Shown here: piece by piece, positions 45,574 through 54,189 of the stretch
Layout: the number at the start of each line of letters is the position of its first letter
How positions within the stretch are numbered: the stretch's first letter is position 1
DNA from: Salirhabdus salicampi
Lineage (GTDB): Bacteria; Bacillota; Bacilli; Bacillales; Alkalibacillaceae
Length of the DNA stretch: 64,000 nucleotides
Assembly: GCF_024259515.1 (NCBI RefSeq)
Contig: NZ_JANBWE010000001.1
Location: 310,001 to 374,000, forward strand
Direction: 5' to 3'
Notes under the pieces: model-generated
Told to the model about the DNA's origin: nothing
The model's input: the letters and a program-made list of their open reading frames with translations, nothing else
The model's database searches: none
Translations under genes and position numbers: made by a program

Positions 45574-46242
45574 CTATGAAACTGGCTTTTCTTTTAATAG
45601 CTTCCCAACAACGATAACAAATAGAATTGTAATAATAGGTAGTAAATAGTGAGTGAAATGGTACTGATCATAAAAATGATGTAAACGTTCCTCACCGAGT
45701 ATCATCTCCGCTGCTGTGTAGGCTAAAATACTGGCACCGATATACACGATGATGGGGTACTTCTCCATAAAATGTAATATTAGCTTACTTCCCCATATAA
45801 TAATGGGAACAGATACCAATAGTCCCATTACAACTAACCAAATGTTCCCATGTGAAGCTCCTGCAATCGCAAGAACGTTATCAAATCCCATTACAATGTC
45901 AGCAAAAACAATTGTTTTAATTGCCGATAATAAATTATCTTTTGGCTGGATATTCGGATCTGCCTCATCATCGGCCAGTAATTTAACCGCTATGTAAATG
46001 AGTAAAAGTCCACCTACTAATTTTAGGAACGGGATTTGTAATAAATAAAGGGCAACTGCAGTAAGAATAACTCGAACACCTATTGCGAAGGCTGTCCCCC
46101 ATAAAATGGCCTTATTCCTTTGTTTTTCAGGTAAATTCCGACTCGCTAACGCAATAACAATGGCATTGTCACCACCTAAAACAATATCAATCCCAATGAT
46201 AATTAAAATAGCTTTTATGATTTCTAAGTCTAAAAAATCCAT
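45574..46242 (-). CDS. yjbE: TerC family membrane protein (YjbE-like)
   Basis: 222 residues from ATG 46242 (AGGGGAGG upstream). Seven spans with the two TerC signatures: IDIVLGGDNAIVIALASRNLPEKQR and VFADIVMGFDNVLAIAGASHGN, whose aspartates are thought to handle metal ions. TerC relatives in Bacillus export manganese and help metallate exported proteins. B. subtilis yjbE lies near spx-mecA, as here. I looked for a yybP-ykoY (manganese) riboswitch upstream and saw none. Confidence 0.9.
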   Translation of the reverse strand: MDFLDLEIIKAILIIIGIDIVLGGDNAIVIALASRNLPEKQRNKAILWGTAFAIGVRVILTAVALYLLQIPFLKLVGGLLLIYIAVKLLADDEADPNIQPKDNLLSAIKTIVFADIVMGFDNVLAIAGASHGNIWLVVMGLLVSVPIIIWGSKLILHFMEKYPIIVYIGASILAYTAAEMILGEERLHHFYDQYHFTHYLLPIITILFVIVVGKLLKEKPVS

Positions 46243-46340
46243 CGGTGAATCCTCCCCTATAATCCGTGACAAAAACTAAAAAATGTATTAAAATGTATTA
46301 TTAATTAGTCATTAAATAAACATTTTATCAGACTTTTACA

Positions 46341-46369
46341 AATATAGATTATAGGTTAAGAAAAGTCAA
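46341..46369 (-). promoter_or_regulatory. Sigma-A promoter of the TerC gene
   Basis: On the minus strand TTGACT (46369-46364), 17 bases, TATATT (46346-46341). About 100 bases before the start codon; a TATAAT closer in (46353-46358 complement) has wrong spacing. Confidence 0.65.
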
Positions 46370-46458
46370 GAATGGTGTGTTTCACTAATTTCGCTAATTT
46401 AAAGCATTTCTGTTTTCAAATAGTCATGTTGTATCATAAAATAATATTAAGTAGGATA

Positions 46459-46561
46459 AACCCTTGATGATTAACGAAGGAGATTTCTGGGTAAACCGTT
46501 AGTAGAAAGATGAAAAAGGGTTAAGATCCCTTCAAATAATATTTCATTTGGTAAGAAGGGA
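46459..46561 (+). promoter_or_regulatory. mecA leader with mutually exclusive pairings (possible SD-sequestering switch)
   Basis: Four short segments alternate: AACCCTT (46459-46465), AAGGGTT (46516-46522), TCCCTTC (46527-46533) and GAAGGGA (46555-46561), the last being part of the mecA ribosome binding site. Segments 1+2 pair over 7 bases, 2+3 over 5, 3+4 over 7. An 11-codon frame (46467-46502) lies between 1 and 2. See findings. The rest of the 330-base gap before mecA holds only the TerC promoter. Confidence 0.4.
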
Positions 46562-46570
46562 GAGGTAAAG

Positions 46571-47248
46571 ATGGAAATAGAGCGTATTAATGAGAATACC
46601 TTAAAGTTTTATATTTCTTATATAGATATCGAAGACAGAGGTTTTGATCGGGATGAAATATGGTATAACCGTGAAAAAAGCGAACAACTTTTTTGGGAAA
46701 TGATGGATGAAGTGAACGAGCAAGAGGAGTTTAATGTAGATGGACCTCTTTGGATTCAAGTACAAGCAATGGATAAGGGTTTAGAAATTGTAGTGACAAA
46801 GGCTCACTTAACAAAAGATGGACAAAAAATTGAATTGCCAACTGATGATGGTAAGTTAATTGATATGCAAGTCGATGAAAAAGTGGACTCTTTACTTGAA
46901 CAAAACCTTGAAGAAGGCCTAGAAGATAACGATGAAGAAGCTGATGAACCACAACAATTCTCCTTTATCATTAAGTTCGGAGATATTGAAGATGTCATTC
47001 AATTAAGTCATGCTATGATTGATTCAACTGATATTGAAAATCGTTTGTATCATTTTGAGAATCACTATTTCCTATATGTTTCTTTTGATGGAATGTTAAA
47101 TGATGACGAGGTTGAAGATGTGCTAAGCCAATTATATGAGTATGGTGAGGATAGCCATGTAACAATCCACCGTTTAGAAGAATACGGAAATGAGATTTTT
47201 GGCGAAAATGCAATAAACCGTATAAAAGAATACTTTTCAAAGTTGTAA
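46571..47248 (+). CDS. mecA: Adaptor protein MecA
   Basis: Hands ComK and Spx-type targets to the ClpCP protease or to RNA polymerase complexes. 225 residues, close to the 218 of B. subtilis. The N-terminal target-binding domain is MEIERINENTLKFYISYIDIEDRGFDRDEIW; a very acidic linker follows (LEEGLEDNDEEADE, about 114-128), then the ClpC-binding domain (FSFIIKFGDIEDVIQLSH, YHFENHYFLYVSFD, RLEEYGNEIFGENAI). The ATG follows aagggagagg. Ends in a strong terminator. Confidence 0.95.
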   Translation: MEIERINENTLKFYISYIDIEDRGFDRDEIWYNREKSEQLFWEMMDEVNEQEEFNVDGPLWIQVQAMDKGLEIVVTKAHLTKDGQKIELPTDDGKLIDMQVDEKVDSLLEQNLEEGLEDNDEEADEPQQFSFIIKFGDIEDVIQLSHAMIDSTDIENRLYHFENHYFLYVSFDGMLNDDEVEDVLSQLYEYGEDSHVTIHRLEEYGNEIFGENAINRIKEYFSKL

Positions 47249-47265
47249 ACAATATCTGTATTCTT

Positions 47266-47297
47266 AACCCTTGTCGCAGAATGACAAGGGTTTTTTA
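47266..47297 (+). terminator. Terminator of mecA
   Basis: A 10-bp perfect stem (aacccttgtc / gacaagggtt) followed by T run. Confidence 0.9.
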
Positions 47298-47410
47298 TTA
47301 TGGTGATGGGTAAAGTAATAATATTTTCCGTTTGTTATTTATATTAAGCATTTTTACAGTAAGATGTTATTATAGTCTACATAAGGACACATATAAGGAT
47401 GGTATAAAGA

Positions 47411-48919
47411 ATGTTTAAACGTATACAAATATTACTGTTTTTATCCATTGTGATTGCGTTAACGCTTTTCACACAATCACTTTGGGAAGGTTGGCTCCTT
47501 ACTTCCTTTTCAGTATTTATCACAATTTCTGCGATTTTAATTTCATTTCTAATTTTTCTAGAGAATCGAAACCCCCGGCAAACGTTAAATTGGCTGTTAG
47601 TGTTAGCCGCATTTCCAGTGGTCGGTTTCTTTTTTTATTTACTGTTTGGTCGGAATTATCGAAAGAAGAAAATGTTTGAAGAAAAAGCAGAACTAGACGA
47701 GATTGCATTTAAGAAAGTAGAAGGCAAACGATTTATTAAAAATGAAGAACTACTAAATTTGGGAGAGAACAAGAAAACATTATTTCAACTTGCACAAAAC
47801 ATGGGGAATTCCCCAATCTCTATTCATACTGAAACAAAAGTATTAACAAACGGAAATCAAGCTTTTCCTGAAATTATGAATCATTTAAAGACGGCCGAGC
47901 AACATATCCACCTCGAATACTATATCGTTCGAGACGATAACATTGGGAATGAAATTAAAGATATCCTAATTGAAAAAGCGAAAAGTGGAGTCGAAGTTCG
48001 ATTCCTCTACGATGCCGTAGGTAGTTGGCGTCTCTCCAATAACTTTAAAGGAGAAATGCAAAAAGCAGGTGTTCAATTTATCCCATTCTCACCAGTAAAG
48101 TTACCTTTCTTCAGTAATAAAGTGAATTTCCGTAATCATCGTAAAATTATCGTTATTGATGGAAAAGTAGGATTTATTGGTGGGTTGAATATAGGAGATG
48201 AATATATAGGGCGTAATCAATATTATGGAAATTGGCGTGATACCCATTTATTTTTAAGGGGAGAAGCAGTCCGTAGTTTACAATTGATTTTTTTACGAGA
48301 TTGGTATTACATGACGGGAAACGCTTTGTTGAAGCAAGCCTATTTGTCTCCTGAGTACGTTAATGAAGAATCGGGTGGAGTTCAACTTATTGCAGGTGGT
48401 CCTGATAGTCAGTGGGAAACAATTAAAATGTTGTTTTTCTCAATGATGGTCTCAGCGAAAAAGTCCATTTACATCGCATCACCTTATTTTATACCTGATG
48501 ACGACATTTTATCGGCCTTAAAAGTTGCAGCTTTAAGTGGGATTGATGTGAGATTGCTTGTACCAAATCGCCCTGATAAACATATAGTATATTACGCATC
48601 TCAATCTTATTATCCAGAGCTTCTGGAAGCCGGTGTAAAGGTGTATCGTTATAATGAAGGGTTTTTACATAGCAAAGTCCTGATAGTTGATGAGGAGCTG
48701 GCTTCAATTGGAACGTCTAATATGGATATGAGAAGTTTTCATTTAAACTTTGAAGCGAATGCCTTTTTATATAGAACCAGTAGTACAGAAAGATTAGTGC
48801 ATGACTTTTTAAATGATATTAACCATTCCACCGAGATCTTTTATGAAGAGTTTAAACAACGGCCATTCCATCAACGTGTTTTAGAGTCATTATCAAGGTT
48901 ATCCTCACCCCTATTATAA
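47411..48919 (+). CDS. cls: Cardiolipin synthase
   Basis: Phospholipase-D-superfamily enzyme joining two phosphatidylglycerols. 502 residues. Two N-terminal spans (ILLFLSIVIALTLF, SVFITISAILISFLIFL) and the PLDc_N segment WLLVLAAFPVVGFFFYLLFGRNYR. Two HKD motifs are intact: H243-K245-D250 (NHRKIIVIDG) and H420-K422-D427 (LHSKVLIVDE, followed by GTSNMDMRSFHLNFE). The product ends with the usual FHQRVLESLSRLSSPLL. It lies between mecA and coiA. Confidence 0.95.
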   Translation: MFKRIQILLFLSIVIALTLFTQSLWEGWLLTSFSVFITISAILISFLIFLENRNPRQTLNWLLVLAAFPVVGFFFYLLFGRNYRKKKMFEEKAELDEIAFKKVEGKRFIKNEELLNLGENKKTLFQLAQNMGNSPISIHTETKVLTNGNQAFPEIMNHLKTAEQHIHLEYYIVRDDNIGNEIKDILIEKAKSGVEVRFLYDAVGSWRLSNNFKGEMQKAGVQFIPFSPVKLPFFSNKVNFRNHRKIIVIDGKVGFIGGLNIGDEYIGRNQYYGNWRDTHLFLRGEAVRSLQLIFLRDWYYMTGNALLKQAYLSPEYVNEESGGVQLIAGGPDSQWETIKMLFFSMMVSAKKSIYIASPYFIPDDDILSALKVAALSGIDVRLLVPNRPDKHIVYYASQSYYPELLEAGVKVYRYNEGFLHSKVLIVDEELASIGTSNMDMRSFHLNFEANAFLYRTSSTERLVHDFLNDINHSTEIFYEEFKQRPFHQRVLESLSRLSSPLL

Positions 48920-48920
48920 G

Positions 48921-48955
48921 AACTAGGAACTGACAATAAAGTTCCTAGTTTTTTT
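48921..48955 (+). terminator. Terminator of cls
   Basis: A 10-bp stem (aactaggaac / gttcctagtt) followed by T7. Confidence 0.9.
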
Positions 48956-49098
48956 ATGGAAAATATCCTTTCTCATTTTTTTTATATGAAATGATAAAGT
49001 TTGTACAACGGAATTTTAAAGATAACTATTAATACAGTCGTTATTTTACATAAATACTCTTTTTTTTCACGTTTCAAAACATCATATCCTTAATATAA

Positions 49099-49111
49099 AA
49101 AATGTTGTTTT
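49099..49111 (+). promoter_or_regulatory. Candidate ComK AT-box upstream of coiA
   Basis: A perfect AAAA-N5-TTTT unit (AAAA tgttg TTTT). A near match lies at 48960-48972 (AAAA tatcc TTTC). Competence genes are driven by pairs of such units; here the perfect copy is only about 17 bases before the start codon, an unusual place. AT-rich DNA makes chance hits common. Confidence 0.25.
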
Positions 49112-49127
49112 AGAAGGAGGTATTCCG

Positions 49128-50288
49128 TTGTTTAGTGCTTATGATCGTGAAGGAAGAAAAGTATGTCTACTTCATTATAATAATGAGGAGATAAAAGGGA
49201 TGAGAGAAAAAACATTTTCATGTCCCGATTGTGGTGATCCGGTCATTTTAAAGACCGGAAATTATGTTACTCCCCATTTTTCCCATAAACCGAATAAACG
49301 CTGTCGACATCATGTAGAAGGGGGTGAAGGAAAATATCATGAGAATGGAAAAAGAGATTTGTATTATTGGTTTCAACAGCAGGGGATTTTCGTAAAGTTA
49401 GAATATTATATTAGACGAATAAAGCAAAGGCCGGATTTGCTGGTGAAGTGGGAAAACAAATACTATGCTATTGAATTTCAATGTTCCACTATCCCTGGGG
49501 AAGTCATAGTGAATAGATCAAGGCAATATTTATCAATTGGTATTCATCCGATATGGTTGATTGGTATGAGGCGTATATCATATAAAAGTGACCATATAAT
49601 AATGCAACGCTTCGAGTGGTTGTTTTTTCAAAAACTATCAAAGGAATCCATTTCTCCAAGATTGCTTAGTTATTGCCCAAATGTAAAACGGTGCCTTCTT
49701 TTTGACGAACCTTACCCATATAAAAGAAAAGTATACGGGAGTGCCCGTATACAACCTTTGCATAGATTCACTTTTGCCCATTGGTTTCAAAATATTGAAA
49801 ATATGAAATCGTCTTTCATAAATAAATGGTTCGAAATTAAGAAAATGTTCCGCTTGACTGTTCCTAAAAGGCTGTCTAGGCAGGAACAGATATTTCGGAA
49901 TTGGCTATACGAGAAAGGTTTTCATCCTCAACAGTTACCCGCATATATTAACGTACCGATAAGCAGTCATTATAAAATTGAAACACCCCTCTATATTTGG
50001 CAAGCATTCCTTTGCATCGGATTCATAAAAGACCAGGAAATTGGAGAAACTTTTACCTATAACCAATGTTTGGAGTATGTAGAAAGGTGGATTATGTATC
50101 GGAATATTCCCTTTTATCATGATGACAAAGAACCAATATACGAGTACTTGTTATTGTTACAACATTTGGGCATTATCGAAACTGTTGGAAAGTACACATT
50201 TATGAAAGTAGATAACATTCACTTATACGAATTGTTAGAGGAAGCCTTGCGACAAGATGCACTTATATTGCAGAGACTTCAAGTATAG
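49128..50288 (+). CDS. coiA: Competence protein CoiA
   Basis: Competence-specific protein needed for recombination of incoming DNA. 386 residues from a TTG (aaggaggta upstream). A zinc-finger-like segment near the start (FSCPDCGDPVILKTGNYVTPHFSHKPNKRCRHH) precedes a PD-(D/E)xK-like nuclease core: HENGKRDLYYWF, RPDLLVKWENKYYAIEFQCS and PIWLIG. The C-terminal half is a family-specific helical region. Order mecA-cls-coiA-pepF is like B. subtilis, where coiA belongs to the ComK regulon. Confidence 0.92.
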   Translation: MFSAYDREGRKVCLLHYNNEEIKGMREKTFSCPDCGDPVILKTGNYVTPHFSHKPNKRCRHHVEGGEGKYHENGKRDLYYWFQQQGIFVKLEYYIRRIKQRPDLLVKWENKYYAIEFQCSTIPGEVIVNRSRQYLSIGIHPIWLIGMRRISYKSDHIIMQRFEWLFFQKLSKESISPRLLSYCPNVKRCLLFDEPYPYKRKVYGSARIQPLHRFTFAHWFQNIENMKSSFINKWFEIKKMFRLTVPKRLSRQEQIFRNWLYEKGFHPQQLPAYINVPISSHYKIETPLYIWQAFLCIGFIKDQEIGETFTYNQCLEYVERWIMYRNIPFYHDDKEPIYEYLLLLQHLGIIETVGKYTFMKVDNIHLYELLEEALRQDALILQRLQV

Positions 50289-50295
50289 TTATGTA

Positions 50296-50640
50296 TTAAT
50301 TGCTCATGGCAAGTGGTTGTGATTCATATAAGTAATTCTCAAGAGCATGATAATACTCAATTGGAAAAGTATCAATTTGAAACCCATATTCAAACCCATT
50401 ATGTGTTTGTTTTTGCCAAACAATATTTCCTTTAAGGGCAAATTCGGGTCCATTAAATGAAAAATCAATGTGGTACTTAAAATTAGAATTGGTTGGTAAA
50501 TTTAAATTTGATATGAATCGTAACCCGTTTAGACTAATGTCCTTAACAGATATGTTGGTTGCTTTGTTTGGAATTTGTTCCAAGCGAAGTTGAGATCTAT
50601 TATTCGATAATGTTAATCTAGAAAATTTTCGATTCTCCAT
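50296..50640 (-). CDS. PilZ domain protein
   Basis: 114 residues. A PilZ beta-barrel with the c-di-GMP-binding elements in place: RxxxR at residues 4-8 (RKFSR) and DxSxxG (VKDISLNGLRF, about 34-40), then HIDFSFNGPEFALKGNIVW and GFEYGFQID. A stand-alone domain of this kind acts as a second-messenger receptor. ATG follows GAGGTG. Convergent with coiA with only seven bases between the stops and no hairpin. Confidence 0.8.
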   Translation of the reverse strand: MENRKFSRLTLSNNRSQLRLEQIPNKATNISVKDISLNGLRFISNLNLPTNSNFKYHIDFSFNGPEFALKGNIVWQKQTHNGFEYGFQIDTFPIEYYHALENYLYESQPLAMSN

Positions 50641-50959
50641 GGTTAATCACCTCGAGTAAAATTGTCCTATGATATATTACCTATATAATAACGTAAAATA
50701 CAAGAAATGGTAAAGTAAAAGATGATTTATTTTTGAGAAATAATTTATTGGGTATAAAGAACTAGGTTTTTGGTTCTATTGACCCTTGTTGAAAAAATTC
50801 TGCAGGTACTAAGTTTTCTTCACCGTCATGCTGTTCCCGTTCATGTTAAATCCTATAAACATTTATGAATATTACTGCAATATAATAAGATGGAAGGCAG
50901 GATATTTGCATTTTTTCAAGAATTGAAAGAAAGTGTATGAATAGAAGGAGGAATTCACT

Positions 50960-52768
50960 GTGTCAAATGGGAAGCAATTACCAAACCGTAACGAAATACC
51001 AGAAGAAAGAACATGGAAATTAGAGGATATATTTCCTACAGATAAAGACTGGGAAACAGAATTTGAAGAAGTCAAAGCACTATACCCAAAAATTTCAGAA
51101 TATCAAGGCAAGGTGACAGAATCTGCCGATACTTTATTATCTTTACTAAAATTACAAGATGAAATCTCCGCGAGGCTGGGGAAGTTATTTACATATGCAC
51201 ATATGCGATATGACCAAGATACAACAAATTCATTCTATCAAGAGTTGAATACAAGGGCAGAAAATTTACTAACACAAGCTTCAAGTGCTATGAGTTTCAT
51301 TGTTCCGGAAATACTAACATTAAGTGATGAAAAAGTTCAACGATATTTAGATGAGGATGAGGAACTAAAAGTTTACGAGCATTATATTCAAAATACATTG
51401 CGTCAACGTTCTCATATTTTAAGTGAGAATGAGGAGGAGTTACTGGCTGAAGTATCAGAAGTAACGGCAAACCCTGCTCAAACCTTCGGCATGTTAAACA
51501 ATGCTGATATTGATTTCCCTTCTGTAAAGGATGAAAACGGTGAGGAAATTGATTTAACACATGGACGTTATATACGCTTTCTAGAATCACAAGACCGTAG
51601 TGTAAGGGAAGCAGCATTCAATGCGATGTACGATACATTTGGTAAGTATAAGAACACGTTTTCATCTACACTAAGTGGTGCTATTAAAAAGGACAATTTT
51701 TTTGCAAAAGCACGTAAATATAAGTCTGCGCGAGAAGCTGCATTAGGGTCAAACAATATTCCTGAAACGGTTTATGATAATCTCGTAGAAGCAGTTAATG
51801 AAAAATTGCCACTTTTACACAAATACGTAAAGTTGCGGAAAAAGGTTCTAGGTCTAGATGAGTTGCACATGTATGATTTGTACGTCCCATTAGTGAAAGA
51901 TGTTGACATGAAGGTTACGTATGATGAGGCGAAAGAAACCTTACTGAAAGGTTTGCAGCCTTTAGGGTCTGAATATGTAAACATTGTTGAAGAAGGGCTA
52001 AACAACCGTTGGGTAGATATTGACGAGAATAAGGGAAAACGAAGCGGTGCATACTCATCTGGAGTATACGGGACGAACCCGTACATTTTAATGAACTGGC
52101 AGGATAACATTAATAATCTATTCACATTGGCCCATGAATTTGGACATTCAGTTCATAGTTATTATACGAGAAAAAACCAGCCGTTCCGTTATGGTAATTA
52201 CTCCATTTTTGTTGCTGAAGTTGCTTCAACAAGTAATGAAGCAATCTTAAACGATTACTTATTAAAGGAAACCAATGATAAACAGGAAAAGCTATATCTA
52301 TTGAATCACTTCCTCGAGGGTTTCCGTGGCACTGTATTCCGTCAAACGATGTTTGCGGAATTCGAACATGATATTCATGTACGCGCCCAAAAAGGTGAGG
52401 CCCTTACCGCTGAGAAAATGACAGAGCTTTATTATGATCTAAATAAACGTTATTTTGGAGATGACATCGTTGTTGATGAAAAAATTGGTTTAGAGTGGGC
52501 CCGTATTCCTCATTTCTATTACAATTATTATGTGTATCAGTATGCGACAGGATATTCAGCAGCAACAGCACTAGCAGCTCAAATTTTAGACGAGGGAGAA
52601 CCTGCTGTAAATCGGTTTATCGATTTCTTGAAGGCCGGTAGTAGTGATTACCCAATTGAAGTGTTAAAACGTGCAGGAGTAGATATGACATCGAAACAAC
52701 CAATTTTAGCAGCACTGGATGTATTTGAAGAAAAGTTAAATGAATTTGAACAATTAATTACAGAATAA
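50960..52768 (+). CDS. pepF: Oligoendopeptidase F
   Basis: M3 family zinc peptidase cutting peptides of about 7-17 residues, including imported ones. 602 residues from a GTG (aaggagga upstream). The zinc site is LAHEFGHSVHSYY with H392-E393-x-x-H396 and the third ligand E in FVAEVASTSNE. A TATAAT at 50881-50886 lies 74 bases before the start; the -35 is weak. The 319-base gap before the gene holds nothing else I can name. In B. subtilis pepF also follows coiA and affects signalling-peptide levels. Confidence 0.95.
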   Translation: MSNGKQLPNRNEIPEERTWKLEDIFPTDKDWETEFEEVKALYPKISEYQGKVTESADTLLSLLKLQDEISARLGKLFTYAHMRYDQDTTNSFYQELNTRAENLLTQASSAMSFIVPEILTLSDEKVQRYLDEDEELKVYEHYIQNTLRQRSHILSENEEELLAEVSEVTANPAQTFGMLNNADIDFPSVKDENGEEIDLTHGRYIRFLESQDRSVREAAFNAMYDTFGKYKNTFSSTLSGAIKKDNFFAKARKYKSAREAALGSNNIPETVYDNLVEAVNEKLPLLHKYVKLRKKVLGLDELHMYDLYVPLVKDVDMKVTYDEAKETLLKGLQPLGSEYVNIVEEGLNNRWVDIDENKGKRSGAYSSGVYGTNPYILMNWQDNINNLFTLAHEFGHSVHSYYTRKNQPFRYGNYSIFVAEVASTSNEAILNDYLLKETNDKQEKLYLLNHFLEGFRGTVFRQTMFAEFEHDIHVRAQKGEALTAEKMTELYYDLNKRYFGDDIVVDEKIGLEWARIPHFYYNYYVYQYATGYSAATALAAQILDEGEPAVNRFIDFLKAGSSDYPIEVLKRAGVDMTSKQPILAALDVFEEKLNEFEQLITE

Positions 52769-52771
52769 ATG

Positions 52772-52810
52772 AAAAGCAGTCCCCAAAGCGATTGGGTGAC
52801 TGCTTTTTTA
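52772..52810. terminator. Bidirectional terminator
   Basis: aaaagcagtccccaa against ttgggtgactgctttttt (one bulge), between the convergent pepF and a small membrane gene, whose stop codon it touches. Confidence 0.88.
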
Positions 52811-52993
52811 AAAACGCCTTCTAAAACCGCGAAATGCTCTTCGATAAAAAAAACTGTAAATGAGCATGTAGGATGTTACAAATAATAAAGGTAAGGTGAT
52901 ATAACGGGGATAAACGTTCATTAATCCTAGTATATTTACAATGACTGCCCCAATAAATAACAAAAATAAAAAATATGGGAAGGGTTTCCGCAT
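52808..52993 (-). CDS. Small hypothetical membrane protein
   Basis: 61 residues: two hydrophobic helices (YFLFLLFIGAVIVNILGLMN and LPLLFVTSYMLIYSFFY) and an arginine-rich end (RRAFRGFRRRF). ATG follows gaggtg. No family recognised. The following 305 bases to 53298 contain no convincing gene: only short hydrophobic frames without ribosome binding sites, and two hairpins near the right end. Confidence 0.65.
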   Translation of the reverse strand: MRKPFPYFLFLLFIGAVIVNILGLMNVYPRYITLPLLFVTSYMLIYSFFYRRAFRGFRRRF

Positions 52994-53225
52994 TGTGTGT
53001 TCACCTCACTTCTTTTTGTTACAAGCATATGGCTGATAGTGATAAAACATGCTATTGATTTAGTCTGTGACAGTTTTGTGAATTCATCACAATCTATATT
53101 GATTCTAACATTTGATGATGCTATATTATTAGCCGAAGGGAAATTCACACCCTTGGACAAAGCCCCTTTGTTCGGCTGTGAAGATAACTTTCTCCCATCC
53201 CCCTTTGTCGTTTTATAAACGATAT

Positions 53226-53300
53226 GAAGGATGACAACTCCCTTTCATCCTTCAATTAAATAAAAAAGGTGCTAACTCAATCGGAGTAGCACCTTTTTTT
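53226..53300 (-). terminator. Double terminator of the spxH transcript
   Basis: On the minus strand the first hairpin is aaaaaaggtgct...agcacctttttt (53262-53300) with a T run; a second, gaaggatga / tcatccttc (53226-53253), follows. Confidence 0.85.
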
Positions 53301-54189
53301 AATATTCTTCTTTATAACGCCAAAACGTTCCGTATTTTACAGGAACTTTATCTACTTGTCGTTTTAACTGTAGTTTTTTCATTTCCTTTTCCGCTTTTTC
53401 TAATGTCCAATCAAATACGGTTGATACTTCTTTTGTTGCAACGAATTTAAAATGGCGAAGAAATTCCTCTAAGGTTGGCTTAACAGCAGGACGGGGGGAT
53501 TTACGTAATATTTCATGTAAAACAGATACATAGACATCATATGAATAAAGCCCTGATATTTTTATCCCTTCCTCATCTTCACTTTCATTAAAGAAAACAA
53601 TGGTTGGCAAGTACTCTACTTCCATTTCTTTTGTTAACTTTAAATCACATTGAAGAGCACGTTTTGCGGCATCAGATTTTAAATCTTGTTTAAACTCTTC
53701 CATATCTAGATGTGTTTCCTCAGCACATTTTAATAATACGTGCTCTTCTGTAATATTTTGTTTATCAGCGAATAAATATTCTCTTACTTTCCTTAAATAC
53801 CGTGTCCCTGCTTTCCCACCTTGCAGTTCTGCAGCTTTTACTGCTAATGAAGTAAGCCAAGGAGAGGAAATTGGTGTATCTATCCAAATATCATTATCAC
53901 AGCTCATGCCAGTTCTACTCGCTGTTTTATTCCATTCTTTTGCAAATTTTTGCTTATTTTCCGCACATAGAAAAGACATTTTGCCACTAATAATGGGTCT
54001 TATTTTAAAGAAGCGGCCATATTCAATAATTAACTTTTTTAAGATCGGTTCCATTGCCCAACAGTCCGCACATAAAGGATCAACGAATACATATACTTCA
54101 ACAGGTTTTTTTAACATGTTAAAAAAACCATACTGGGATTGACTGTCTATGTTCGTGTTGTTTGTATGCCCAGTACCTTTCTGTGTCAC
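53299..54189 (-). CDS. spxH: ClpXP adaptor SpxH (YjbH)
   Basis: Presents Spx to ClpXP. 296 residues from a GTG (aaaggagaa upstream). A DsbA-like thioredoxin fold with EVYVFVDPLCADCWAMEPI (C40, C43), SRTGMSCDNDIW, AAELQGGKAGTRYLRKV and the YjbH-specific C-terminus FKFVATKEVSTVFDWTLEKAEKEMKKLQ. The first 25 residues carry one histidine and no cysteine, unlike the His/Cys-rich zinc segment of B. subtilis YjbH (see findings). It overlaps the haemoglobin gene by four bases; same pair as yjbI-yjbH in B. subtilis. Confidence 0.92.
   Translation of the reverse strand: MTQKGTGHTNNTNIDSQSQYGFFNMLKKPVEVYVFVDPLCADCWAMEPILKKLIIEYGRFFKIRPIISGKMSFLCAENKQKFAKEWNKTASRTGMSCDNDIWIDTPISSPWLTSLAVKAAELQGGKAGTRYLRKVREYLFADKQNITEEHVLLKCAEETHLDMEEFKQDLKSDAAKRALQCDLKLTKEMEVEYLPTIVFFNESEDEEGIKISGLYSYDVYVSVLHEILRKSPRPAVKPTLEEFLRHFKFVATKEVSTVFDWTLEKAEKEMKKLQLKRQVDKVPVKYGTFWRYKEEY

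Noticed and set aside
46260-46440. Possible manganese (yybP-ykoY) riboswitch before the TerC gene
   Set aside because: TerC genes often carry one, but none of its conserved words could be found; only a sigma-A promoter is visible.
50758-50777. agaac...gttct inverted repeat upstream of pepF
   Set aside because: Only a 5-bp stem in AT-rich DNA, no T run and no known operator match.
52997-53218. 73-codon frame between the small membrane gene and spxH
   Set aside because: No good ribosome binding site, hydrophobic low-quality composition, and an overlapping frame on the other strand of similar length.
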